NCBI GenBank assembly: GCA_036505275.1
Contig: DASXTS010000391.1
Location: 1-18,500 of the forward strand
From: DASXTS01 sp036505275
GTDB lineage: Bacteria > Actinomycetota > Actinomycetes > Mycobacteriales > Pseudonocardiaceae
Direction: 5' to 3'
Length of the DNA stretch: 18,500 bases
Part shown: positions 1 to 5,837 of the stretch, one piece after another
Layout: each line of letters opens with the position of its first letter
Numbering within the stretch: position 1 is the first letter of the stretch
Made by a program: the position numbers and the translations under genes
The notes under the pieces: generated by a model
Database searches by the model: none
Told to the model about the DNA's origin: nothing
What the model saw: only the letters and a program-made list of their open reading frames with translations

Positions 1-1
1 C

Positions 2-925
2 GCGTCGGACCTGCTCGATGTGGGCGATGGCCACCAGATCTACTGGGAGACCATCGGCGATCCGGCCGGCACGCCGGCGGTGCTCCTGCACGGCGGCCCG
101 GGTGCCGGGTGCAGCCCCGGTCACCGCAGCCTGTTCGACCCGTCGGCTTACCGGGCGGTGCTCTTCGACCAGCGCGGGTGCGGACGCAGCCGCCCGCTGG
201 CCGACAGCGCGGCCGCGGACCTGGCCACCAACACCACCGGGCACCTGCTCCGGGATATCGAGCGGCTGCGCGCTCACCTGGACGTCGAGCGGTGGGTCGT
301 GGTGGGCGGGTCCTGGGGGGTGACCCTTGCCCTGGCCTACGCCCAACGGCACCCGGACCGGGTATCCGCAATGGTGCTGGCCGCGGTCACCTCGGGCACC
401 CGGCGCGAGACCGAGTGGATCACCCGCGACATGCGGCGGGTCTTTCCCCGCGAATGGGACGCCTTCGCCGCCGATGTCCCCGAGCCGGAACGCGGCGGCG
501 ACCTGTCCGCCGCCTACGCGCGGCTGCTGGCCAGCACCGACCCCACCGTGACCGACCGCGCGGCGCAGCGGTGGTGCATCTGGGAGGACACCCACGTCTC
601 ACTGATGCCCGGCTGGGAGCCATGGCTGCGCTACCAGGACCCCACATTCCGGCAGGTGTTCGCCCGGCTGGTGACCCATTACTGGAGCAACGGCTGCTTC
701 CTCGACGACACCCCGATCGCCGCGAACATGGACGGGATCGCGCACATCCCCGCGGTGCTCATCCACGGCCGCCGCGACGTCTCCGGCCCCCTGGACACGG
801 CCTGGGACCTGCACCGAGCCTGGCCGGCGAGCCGCCTGGTCGTCCTCGACGACAGCGGACACGGGGGCGCCGACATGACCCGAGCCATGGTCGACGCCCT
901 CAACGGCTTCCGCGGCACCCGCTAG
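2..925 (+). CDS. pip: Proline iminopeptidase (prolyl aminopeptidase), 5' end outside window
   Basis: This is a cytoplasmic alpha/beta-hydrolase that would remove N-terminal proline from peptides. Counting from the in-frame GTG at 20, the oxyanion-hole motif HGGPGAG begins at residue 24. GCGRS follows, then the nucleophile elbow GGSWG with Ser98, the acid Asp253 in HGRRD, and His281 in SGHGG, so the catalytic triad is complete. The frame is open to the window edge, and the residues before the GTG (SDLLDVG) match the usual family N-terminus (LDVGDG-x2-YWE). The true start therefore lies upstream, and the GTG at 20 is probably an internal Val. Family members are about 310-320 aa, so only a short N-terminal piece is missing. 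The gene converges on the next gene, separated by a tandem repeat. The family call is confident; substrate preference within S33 peptidases is inferred. Confidence 0.9.
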   Translation, partial: ASDLLDVGDGHQIYWETIGDPAGTPAVLLHGGPGAGCSPGHRSLFDPSAYRAVLFDQRGCGRSRPLADSAAADLATNTTGHLLRDIERLRAHLDVERWVVVGGSWGVTLALAYAQRHPDRVSAMVLAAVTSGTRRETEWITRDMRRVFPREWDAFAADVPEPERGGDLSAAYARLLASTDPTVTDRAAQRWCIWEDTHVSLMPGWEPWLRYQDPTFRQVFARLVTHYWSNGCFLDDTPIAANMDGIAHIPAVLIHGRRDVSGPLDTAWDLHRAWPASRLVVLDDSGHGGADMTRAMVDALNGFRGTR

Positions 926-944
926 CTCGGCGGTCAATGCCATC

Positions 945-986
945 ATGGATCCAAGCCCTCATGGATCCACGCCCTCATGGATCCAC
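945..986. repeat. 16-bp tandem repeat (2.6 copies) between convergent genes
   Basis: The unit ATGGATCCAMGCCCTC starts at 945, 961 and 977, the third copy being partial. It ends exactly at the stop codon of the minus-strand gene. Each copy holds the palindrome TGGATCCA, so neighbouring copies could pair as an 8-bp stem with an 8-nt loop in either transcript. This could serve as a bidirectional terminator between the two convergent genes, but there is no T-tract. Confidence 0.7.
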
Positions 987-1442
987 TCAGCCCCAGGCTC
1001 CGGCCAGTTGCCTCGTGGTGACGTTGAGACGGTTGAACAGGTTGGTGGTCGCGATCACCAGGATCAGGGCGGCGAGGGCCTGCTCGTCGTAGTGCTTGCT
1101 GGCGTCCTCCCAGATCTCGTCCGGCACCGGGTCCGGCCGGTCGCTAAGCCGGGTGACGGCCTCGGCGAGCGCCAGCGCGGCACGCTCCGCGTCGGTGAAG
1201 TAGGGCGCCTCCCGCCAGGCCGCCACCGCGAACAGCCGCTCGTCGGTCTCCCCCGCCTTCTTGGCGTTCCGGGAGCCCGAGTCGACGCAGGAGCTGCAGC
1301 CGTTGATCTGGCTCGCGCGCAGGTGGACCAGTTCAAGGGTGGTGTCCGGCACCGGGCCCTTCTTCGCCGACTTGTCCAGCGCCAGGATGGCCTTCATGGC
1401 GTCGGGAAAGATCATCGCCGGATTGGGCATCCGTGGTTGCAT
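987..1442 (-). CDS. Carboxymuconolactone decarboxylase / AhpD-like protein
   Basis: This 151-aa all-helical protein belongs to the CMD/AhpD family of alkylhydroperoxidase-like proteins. The core signature LELVHLRASQINGCSSC is visible, with the CxxC pair expected to form the redox centre. The C-terminal part (ALALAEAVTRL ... NRLNVTTRQLAG) also fits the family. In most peroxidase-type members a His lies four residues after the second Cys; here that position is Gly (CSSCVDSG), so proton relay may differ. The ATG at 1442 is supported by a GGAGGG Shine-Dalgarno 8 nt upstream. The gene is divergent from an ECF sigma factor with a SnoaL-like tail. That pairing is well known for ECF41-type sigma factors, whose genomic partners are CMD, oxidoreductase or epimerase genes, so this is the likely regulated target. 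The substrate is unknown. Confidence 0.88.
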   Translation of the reverse strand: MQPRMPNPAMIFPDAMKAILALDKSAKKGPVPDTTLELVHLRASQINGCSSCVDSGSRNAKKAGETDERLFAVAAWREAPYFTDAERAALALAEAVTRLSDRPDPVPDEIWEDASKHYDEQALAALILVIATTNLFNRLNVTTRQLAGAWG

Positions 1443-1462
1443 GGGTTGTTCCCTCCTCGCAG

Positions 1463-1489
1463 TGTCACATCGGACCGGTTTCGTCGGTC
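1463..1489 (+). promoter_or_regulatory. Candidate ECF41-type promoter upstream of the sigma factor
   Basis: TGTCACA at 1463-1469 matches the -35 element I recall for ECF41/SigJ-type promoters. The expected -10 core CGTC lies at 1482-1485, but only 12 nt downstream. At the more usual 16-nt spacing the sequence is GGTC (1486-1489). The site sits in the 83-bp divergent region facing the sigma factor gene, consistent with autoregulation. The non-ideal spacing keeps confidence low. Confidence 0.35.
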
Positions 1490-1525
1490 ACCGGGATGAC
1501 AGACCGCGACGGAGGAATGTGACCG

Positions 1526-2431
1526 ATGGACGAACACCAGTGGCTGGCGGACCGGTTCGAGGAGCACCGGGCGCACCTGCGGGCGGTGGCCTACCGGATG
1601 CTCGGCTCGCAGGCCGAGGCCGACGACGCGGTCCAGGACGCCTGGCTGCGGTTCAGCCGCGCCGGCACCAACGGCGTCGACAACGTCGGCGGCTGGCTCA
1701 CCACCATCGTCGCCCGGGTCTGCATGAACATGCTGCAGTCCCGCCGGTCCCGGCGGGAGGAGCCGCTGGAGGACCACCTGGCCGGCCCGACCGACGGAAT
1801 GGACCCGGAACGCGAGGCGGTGCTGGCCGACTCGGTTGGCTCGGCGCTGCTCGTCGTGCTCGACACGCTGGCGCCGGCCGAACGGCTCGCGTTCGTGCTG
1901 CACGACCTGTTCGCCGTGCCCTTCGACGAGATCGCGCCCATCGTCCAGCGCTCGCCGGCGGCGGCGCGGCAGCTCGCCAGCCGCGCCCGTCGCCGGGTAC
2001 AGGGCGCGACCGCGGCCCCCGCCGATCTGGCCAGGCAGCGGCGGGTCGTGGAGGCCTTCCTGGCGGCCTCGCGCAACGGCGACTTCGACGGGCTGCTCGC
2101 CGTGCTCGATCCGGACGTCGTGCTCCGCGCCGACCCGGCTGCCGTCGAGGCCGCGGCGACCAGGCGAGCGGAGGGGGCGCCGGCCCTTGCCCGCGAGATC
2201 CGCGGCGTGGCCGCCGTGGTCGGCACCTTCGCCGGGCGGGCCCAGGACGCGCAGCTTGCACTCATCGACGCGGCGGTGGGCGCCGTGTGGGCCCCGGACG
2301 GCATGCCGCGAGTCGTGTTCGACTTCACCGTCTCCGCCGGGAAGATCGTCGCGATTGAGCTGCTGTCCGACCCCGAGCTGGTCAGCAACCTCGACGTCGC
2401 CATCCTCGGCGAGCCAGGCCGGCCCGGGTAG
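1526..2431 (+). CDS. sigJ: ECF sigma factor with C-terminal SnoaL-like domain (SigJ / ECF41-like)
   Basis: This 301-aa protein would direct RNA polymerase to a small set of promoters. Region sigma2 is at about residues 8-75 (FEEHRAHLRAVAYRMLGS, then DAVQDAWLRF). Region sigma4 is at about 108-160 (PAERLAFVLHDLFAVPFDEIA ... ARQLASRARRRV). A SnoaL/NTF2-like domain follows from about 170 to 290 and ends SAGKIVAIELLSDPEL, resembling the DGKI...NPDKL tail of ECF41 proteins, which modulates activity in place of an anti-sigma factor. The linker signature WLPEP typical of classical ECF41 is not seen (LEDHLAGP instead), so it may belong to a sister group such as ECF56. A GGAGGA ribosome site lies 9 nt before the ATG. 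It is divergent from the CMD-like gene, its probable target. Confidence 0.88.
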   Translation: MDEHQWLADRFEEHRAHLRAVAYRMLGSQAEADDAVQDAWLRFSRAGTNGVDNVGGWLTTIVARVCMNMLQSRRSRREEPLEDHLAGPTDGMDPEREAVLADSVGSALLVVLDTLAPAERLAFVLHDLFAVPFDEIAPIVQRSPAAARQLASRARRRVQGATAAPADLARQRRVVEAFLAASRNGDFDGLLAVLDPDVVLRADPAAVEAAATRRAEGAPALAREIRGVAAVVGTFAGRAQDAQLALIDAAVGAVWAPDGMPRVVFDFTVSAGKIVAIELLSDPELVSNLDVAILGEPGRPG

Positions 2432-2443
2432 GAGCCGGCCGCA

Positions 2444-2461
2444 CGGCATTTCCGGATGCCG
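2444..2461 (+). terminator. Small hairpin after the sigma factor gene
   Basis: CGGCAT (2444-2449) can pair with ATGCCG (2456-2461) around a 6-nt loop, 12 nt after the sigma factor stop codon. The stem is only 6 bp and no T-tract follows. It is a weak terminator candidate. Confidence 0.25.
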
Positions 2462-2507
2462 CCGCTAGGATTCCGGCCACATGGTCGGCGACGTGAGGTA
2501 GGTCACC

Positions 2508-3287
2508 GTGCTTCGGAAGGGTGAACCGTCCATCCGGCCGATCCGGACCATCACCGGCGATCGCATCGCCATCCAAGAGGACCTTGGCATGTATCCACGC
2601 CGGTCCCGGTTGATGGTCTCAGCCATACACGTCCTGGCCGACGACAAGTTGGCCAAGCCGTCTTCCGCCGGCGTTCCGCTCGGTGCCGGACACGGCATGG
2701 AGCCGCTGGTCGAGCGGATACGGCCGCTCTTCGAGCGCGAAGCGTCATTGATTCGGTGGGTGGCATACCGGGGAGCGCTCCGGTTTCTGGATATGGTGTT
2801 CGCAACGGACGGCGAATGGCGGGTGGCGACGTTGACAATGGGCCTCGAGGTCGGCAAAGATCCCTCCTCAGGCGAACACCAGATCCGGGCGATCGAACGA
2901 CCGGGCCCGATCCCGCGTAAGGTCAAGGGCCAAATCACCGGCCTGTTCTCGTCAATTTCGCTGAGCCTCGAGGATTACCAGGAGATAGCGGAAGCGTCGG
3001 TTCAGGCCGTCAACGCGAACCCCAGATGGCAGCTCGATGACGGCATGGCGCTGGACTACATTGCCTGGACCGCGATCGCCATGCTGCGGACCGGTAAGGC
3101 CAAGGAGGTGCTCGGCCATCCCGAACCCGGAATGTTGGAATACCCCGGCTGGTACGCCGACCCGCTGCTCGCCCAGGCCGAACGGTACTGGGACGGTACC
3201 GACTGGACGGCGCGCATGCGAGTCGCAGCTGGCAAGAGGTGGCAGGAATTCGCTACCGAGCTACGGCCGAGGTTACTCGGGCCGTAG
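2508..3287 (+). CDS. Uncharacterised protein with C-terminal DUF2510-type domain
   Basis: I do not recognise the first 210 or so residues of this 259-aa protein. They are mixed alpha/beta with no signal peptide or transmembrane helix. Near the C-terminus, PGWYADPLLAQAERYWDGTDW is a good DUF2510 signature (PGWY-x-DP ... RYWDG-x2-WT), a short module common in actinobacterial membrane or envelope-associated proteins. An in-frame stop at 2499-2501 makes GTG 2508 the earliest possible start; a clear Shine-Dalgarno is missing. Codon third positions are visibly less G/C-biased than in neighbours (for example GATCGCATCGCCATC and TTGATGGTC), suggesting foreign or low-expression DNA. The stop codon lies inside the first unit of a 15-bp tandem repeat, so repeat-number changes or slippage could alter the protein end. 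Confidence 0.7.
   Translation: MLRKGEPSIRPIRTITGDRIAIQEDLGMYPRRSRLMVSAIHVLADDKLAKPSSAGVPLGAGHGMEPLVERIRPLFEREASLIRWVAYRGALRFLDMVFATDGEWRVATLTMGLEVGKDPSSGEHQIRAIERPGPIPRKVKGQITGLFSSISLSLEDYQEIAEASVQAVNANPRWQLDDGMALDYIAWTAIAMLRTGKAKEVLGHPEPGMLEYPGWYADPLLAQAERYWDGTDWTARMRVAAGKRWQEFATELRPRLLGP
3261..3287 (+). terminator. Hairpin over the 3' end of the DUF2510 gene
   Basis: CTACGGCCGAG (3261-3271) pairs with CTCGGGCCGTAG (3276-3287): 11 bp with one bulged G and the loop GTTA. The right arm is part of the tandem repeat that follows, so later repeat copies offer alternative right arms. No T-tract follows, so it may act as an RNA 3' end structure or a weak terminator. Confidence 0.4.
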
Positions 3288-3331
3288 TTACTCGGGCCGT
3301 AGTTACTCGGGCCGTAGCTACTCGGGCGGTA
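3272..3331. repeat. 15-bp tandem repeat, four copies
   Basis: GTTACTCGGGCCGTA is repeated exactly at 3272, 3287 and 3302. A fourth copy at 3317 carries two changes (GCTACTCGGGCGGTA). The repeat begins inside the end of the DUF2510 gene and extends into the intergenic region. In another frame it would encode repeated YSGRS, but no start or family supports that reading. Confidence 0.9.
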
Positions 3332-3345
3332 GTTGCGAAACCCGC

Positions 3346-3380
3346 TTGCGGTGCCGCGGCGGACCGGCACACTTGGGGTA
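3346..3380 (+). promoter_or_regulatory. Candidate promoter for the Thr leader peptide and synthetase
   Basis: A -35-like TTGCGG (3346-3351) is followed after 16 nt by CACACT (3368-3373), which has A, A and T at consensus -10 positions. The predicted start falls about 7 nt downstream, on the A of the leader ATG at 3380. This would give a leaderless transcript, common in actinobacteria, and explains why the leader peptide has no properly spaced ribosome site. Confidence 0.35.
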
Positions 3381-3448
3381 TGGCAGCACCCAGGTCGCTG
3401 ACTACGACGCCGGATGATCCCGGCGCCGTCGACCTGCGTGCGCGCTGA
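3380..3448 (+). CDS. Putative threonine-rich leader peptide (22 aa) of an attenuator
   Basis: The 22-codon frame reads MAAPRSLTTTPDDPGAVDLRAR and ends at TGA 3446-3448. Residues 8-10 are three consecutive Thr codons (ACT ACG ACG, 3401-3409), the expected control signal for a gene that charges tRNA-Thr. A 6-bp hairpin directly overlaps the end of the Thr codons, a strong terminator-type hairpin starts 27 nt after the stop codon, and the next gene encodes a threonyl-tRNA synthetase homologue. The arrangement follows classical ribosome-mediated attenuation. The start ATG has no usable Shine-Dalgarno and is proposed to be leaderless. No homology can be claimed for so short a peptide, so the call rests on context. 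Confidence 0.5.
   Translation: MAAPRSLTTTPDDPGAVDLRAR
3408..3425 (+). promoter_or_regulatory. Pause-type hairpin beside the Thr codons
   Basis: CGCCGG (3408-3413) pairs with CCGGCG (3420-3425) around the loop ATGATC. A ribosome stalled at the Thr codons would cover the left arm and free 3418-3423 (TCCCGG). That segment is complementary to 3481-3486 (CCGGGA), the left arm of the terminator hairpin, giving a possible 6-bp antiterminator. This is inference from base pairing only. Confidence 0.4.
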
Positions 3449-3475
3449 CCAGCGCCGCCAACCGTGCCACCGACC

Positions 3476-3501
3476 AGGCCCCGGGAGCTGTCCCGGGGCC
3501 T
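3476..3501 (+). terminator. Strong hairpin (attenuator terminator) before the Thr-tRNA synthetase gene
   Basis: AGGCCCCGGGA (3476-3486) and TCCCGGGGCCT (3491-3501) form a perfect 11-bp stem with the tetraloop GCTG. A moderately T-rich stretch follows (GTCGTATTCGGTGTTCTTC). It lies between the leader peptide stop and the synthetase start, 83 nt before the ATG, where an attenuator is expected. Confidence 0.65.
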
Positions 3502-3540
3502 GTCGTATTCGGTGTTCTTCGCCCATCCTCGGGGCGGCTC

Positions 3541-3570
3541 CCAGTCTTCGAACTGCCAGTCTTCGAACTG
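3541..3570. repeat. 15-bp perfect direct duplication at the synthetase ribosome site
   Basis: CCAGTCTTCGAACTG occurs twice back to back, immediately before the AAGGAG ribosome site at 3571. Each copy is quasi-palindromic (CAGT ... ACTG with TTCGAA at the centre), so each could fold as a small hairpin in the 5' UTR. Confidence 0.85.
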
Positions 3571-3584
3571 AAGGAGCAACCGCC

Positions 3585-4823
3585 ATGAACGTTGACCATC
3601 GCCGGCTCGGCCGCGAGCTCGACCTGTTCGCCTTCGACCCGCTGCTGCCCGTCGGGATGCCGGTCTGGCTGCCGGCCGGCGCGGTGGTTCGCGGCGCGCT
3701 GGAGCGCTACATCGTCGAGGCCGAGCGTGCCGCCGGCTACCAGCACGTGTACTCGCCGCCGCTGGGTCGCCAGCAGATGTACGAGGTTTCCGGCCACTGG
3801 GACCACTACGCCGATGCGATGTTCGCACCGATCGAGGACGGGTCCGGCCAGATCGTGGTGCGGCCGTCGAACTGCCCGCACCACATCGTCGTCTACCGGT
3901 CCCGCCGCCGCTCCTGGCGCGAGCTGCCGCTGCGCATCGCCGAGCTCGGCGGCATGTTCCGCAACGAGCCGTCCGGGTCCCTGTCGGGCCTGTCCAGGGT
4001 GCGGGCCATGGTGCTCAACGACGGCCACCACTTCCTCGACCCGGCCATGGTCGCCGACGAGGTGGCGCTGGTGCTGTCGATGATCGAGCACGCGTACGCC
4101 GTGCTCGGCCTGTCCGGGCACCACTACCGGCTCTCGCTGCGCGGCGACGGCGCCAGGTACTGCGCCAAGCACATGGCCGACCCCGAGCTGTGGGACAAGG
4201 CCGAGGCGGCGCTCGCGGCCGCCCTCGACGACCTCGGCGTCCCCTATGAGCCGGTGCCCGGTGAGGCCGCCTTCTATGGCCCCAAGATCGACGTGCAGGT
4301 GCCGGGCTGCGGCGGCCGGGAGGAGTCACTGTCCTCGGTCCAGCTCGACTACCACCTGCCGGCCCGATTCGAGCTGTCCTACGCGGCGGCTGACGGGGCC
4401 AGACAGCCCGTGATGCTGCACCGCTCGGTGCTCGGCAGCATGGAGCGCTGCCTGTCCTTCCTGCTGGAGCAGCACAACGGCAACCTGCCGGTCTGGCTGG
4501 CGCCCGTGCAGGTGGTGCTGCTGCCGGTCAACCCGTCCGACCCCGCCCAGGCCCGCGCGGCCGGCGAGGTGGCGAACGCCGCCCGGTCCGCGGGCCTGCG
4601 GGTAGAGGTCTCCGCCGGCGACGAGCAACTGGGCGCCCGGATGCGCCGGGCCCGGCTGGCTCGGGTGCCGTACCGGCTGGTCATCGGCGACCGGGAAGCC
4701 CCGGCCGGCCTGGTCGCCGTCAACCTGCGCGACGGCCGCAGGCTGCCGCCGCTGCCGGCGCCTGCCTTCGTCGCCGGCGCCGCCGCGGTCGCCAACGCTC
4801 GCGGCCTCGACCCCTGGCCCTGA
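3585..4823 (+). CDS. thrS: Threonyl-tRNA synthetase homologue lacking TGS and editing domains
   Basis: This 412-aa class II synthetase would activate threonine and attach it to tRNA-Thr. The catalytic core begins at about residue 12. The zinc ligands are all present: Cys97 (PSNCPHH), His148 (NDGHHF) and His279 (MLHRS). So are motif 2 (FRNEPSGSLSG, 125-135), FYGPKI and the motif 3 region LGSMER. A complete anticodon-binding domain follows (WLAPVQVVLLPV to about 400). E. coli ThrRS has 642 aa; its first 240 or so residues (TGS plus editing domains) are absent. An AAGGAG site 8 nt upstream fixes the start. Compared with E. coli from memory, two pocket positions differ (PMNCP is PSNCP; TQDDAH is VLNDGH). 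It may be a second, inhibitor-resistant or specialised ThrRS rather than the housekeeping enzyme. A putative Thr attenuator precedes it. Confidence 0.88.
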   Translation: MNVDHRRLGRELDLFAFDPLLPVGMPVWLPAGAVVRGALERYIVEAERAAGYQHVYSPPLGRQQMYEVSGHWDHYADAMFAPIEDGSGQIVVRPSNCPHHIVVYRSRRRSWRELPLRIAELGGMFRNEPSGSLSGLSRVRAMVLNDGHHFLDPAMVADEVALVLSMIEHAYAVLGLSGHHYRLSLRGDGARYCAKHMADPELWDKAEAALAAALDDLGVPYEPVPGEAAFYGPKIDVQVPGCGGREESLSSVQLDYHLPARFELSYAAADGARQPVMLHRSVLGSMERCLSFLLEQHNGNLPVWLAPVQVVLLPVNPSDPAQARAAGEVANAARSAGLRVEVSAGDEQLGARMRRARLARVPYRLVIGDREAPAGLVAVNLRDGRRLPPLPAPAFVAGAAAVANARGLDPWP

Positions 4824-4835
4824 CCTGGCCGGGCT

Positions 4836-4876
4836 ATCCGGGTGCCCGGTCATCCGGGTGCCCGGTCATCCGGGTG
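4836..4876. repeat. 16-bp tandem repeat (about 2.5 copies) after the synthetase gene
   Basis: ATCCGGGTGCCCGGTC begins at 4836 and 4852, with a partial copy at 4868. Each unit can form small CCCGG/CCGGG hairpins with the loop TCAT, so the array may also end synthetase transcription. No T-tract is present. Confidence 0.75.
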
Positions 4877-4910
4877 CTTGACCACGGCCGGGTTCGTATG
4901 GTTGCCGGTC

Positions 4911-5828
4911 GTGCGCATCGACGCGGCCCTGGTGGCCCGATTGGTCCGCTCGCAGTTTCCGCAGTGGGCCGGCCTGCCCGTCAGGCCCGTGCAGCTCGAC
5001 GGGTGGGACAACCGGAGCTTCCGGCTCGGCGCCGACAAGGTCGTGCGGCTGCCCAGCGGGCCGGCGTACGCCGCTCAGGTCGCCAAGGAGCAGCGGTGGT
5101 TGCCCGTGCTGGCACCCCGGTTGCCGCTACCCATCCCGATCCCGGTGGCGATGGGCCTGCCCGACCAGGGCTATCCATGGCACTGGTCGGTGTACCGATG
5201 GCTGGCCGGCGAGCCCGCCGAGACGGCACGCATCGACGACCTGGACGACTTCGCCACCACGCTGGCCTCCTTCCTCACCAGCCTGCAGCGGATCGATGCA
5301 AGCGACGGGCCGCCGGCCGGGCAGCACAACTTCTTCCGCGGCGGATCGCTGACCGTCTACGACACCGAGACCCGGGACGCGATCGCCGCGCTCGGCGACC
5401 GCATCGACACCGCAATCGACACCGCAATCGACACCGCAATCGACATCGAAACGGTGACGGCGGTGTGGCAGGTTGCGCTGGCGTCCCGGTGGCACCGCCC
5501 GCCGGTCTGGGTCCACGGCGACGTGGCCGCCGCCAACCTGCTGGTCACCCGCGGGCGACTCGGTGCCGTCATCGACTTCGGATGCTCCGGCGTGGGCGAT
5601 CCCGCCTGCGACCTGGTGATCGCCTGGACGCTGCTGTCCGGCAGCAGCCGGCGGGCGTTCCGCGAAGCCATCGCCGTCGACGACGCGACCTGGGCACGCG
5701 GCCGCGGCTGGGCGCTCTGGAAGAGTCTCATCACGCTCGCCGGCGACCTCGACCCCGCGTCACATGTGGCGGAGGGGGCCGGACGAACGCTCCACGCGGT
5801 GCTCGCCGATCACAGCGTGGCACCCTGA
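4911..5828 (+). CDS. Aminoglycoside phosphotransferase family kinase (APH fold)
   Basis: This 305-aa cytoplasmic kinase-like protein should transfer ATP phosphate to a small hydroxylated molecule. The N-terminal lobe has WDNRSFRLG and VRLP. The catalytic loop is HGDVAAANLLV with His202 and Asp204, followed by the metal-binding AVIDFG and GDPACDLVIAW. The GTG at 4911 starts the conserved family N-terminus (RIDAALVARLVRSQFPQWAGLPV) and is preferred over the GTG at 4842, which lies within the intergenic repeat. At about residues 165-176 an in-frame 12-bp tandem repeat adds IDTA three times in a region that should be a surface helix. Chromosomal actinobacterial members often have no proven antibiotic substrate, so resistance should not be assumed. 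It converges on the PPOX gene with a 9-bp gap. Confidence 0.85.
   Translation: MRIDAALVARLVRSQFPQWAGLPVRPVQLDGWDNRSFRLGADKVVRLPSGPAYAAQVAKEQRWLPVLAPRLPLPIPIPVAMGLPDQGYPWHWSVYRWLAGEPAETARIDDLDDFATTLASFLTSLQRIDASDGPPAGQHNFFRGGSLTVYDTETRDAIAALGDRIDTAIDTAIDTAIDIETVTAVWQVALASRWHRPPVWVHGDVAAANLLVTRGRLGAVIDFGCSGVGDPACDLVIAWTLLSGSSRRAFREAIAVDDATWARGRGWALWKSLITLAGDLDPASHVAEGAGRTLHAVLADHSVAP
5403..5438. repeat. In-frame 12-bp tandem repeat in the kinase gene
   Basis: ATCGACACCGCA is repeated exactly three times and followed by a diverged copy (ATCGACATCGAA). It encodes Ile-Asp-Thr-Ala units in frame, so copy-number change would lengthen or shorten the protein without a frameshift. Confidence 0.9.
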
Positions 5829-5837
5829 CCGCGCCCG

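Noticed and set aside
3272..3331. CRISPR array
   Set aside because: The repeats are directly adjacent without spacers.
3037..3417. YSGRS-repeat protein in an alternative frame
   Set aside because: The repeat is DNA-level tandem duplication; there is no ribosome site, and the frame overlaps the DUF2510 gene out of register.
3380..3584. T-box riboswitch controlling the synthetase
   Set aside because: I found no T-box antiterminator sequence (AGGGUGGNACCGCG-like) or specifier-loop arrangement; a leader-peptide attenuator fits better.
4842..4910. Upstream GTG 4842 as kinase start
   Set aside because: It lies inside the intergenic 16-bp repeat, and the added residues do not match the family; GTG 4911 gives the conserved N-terminus.
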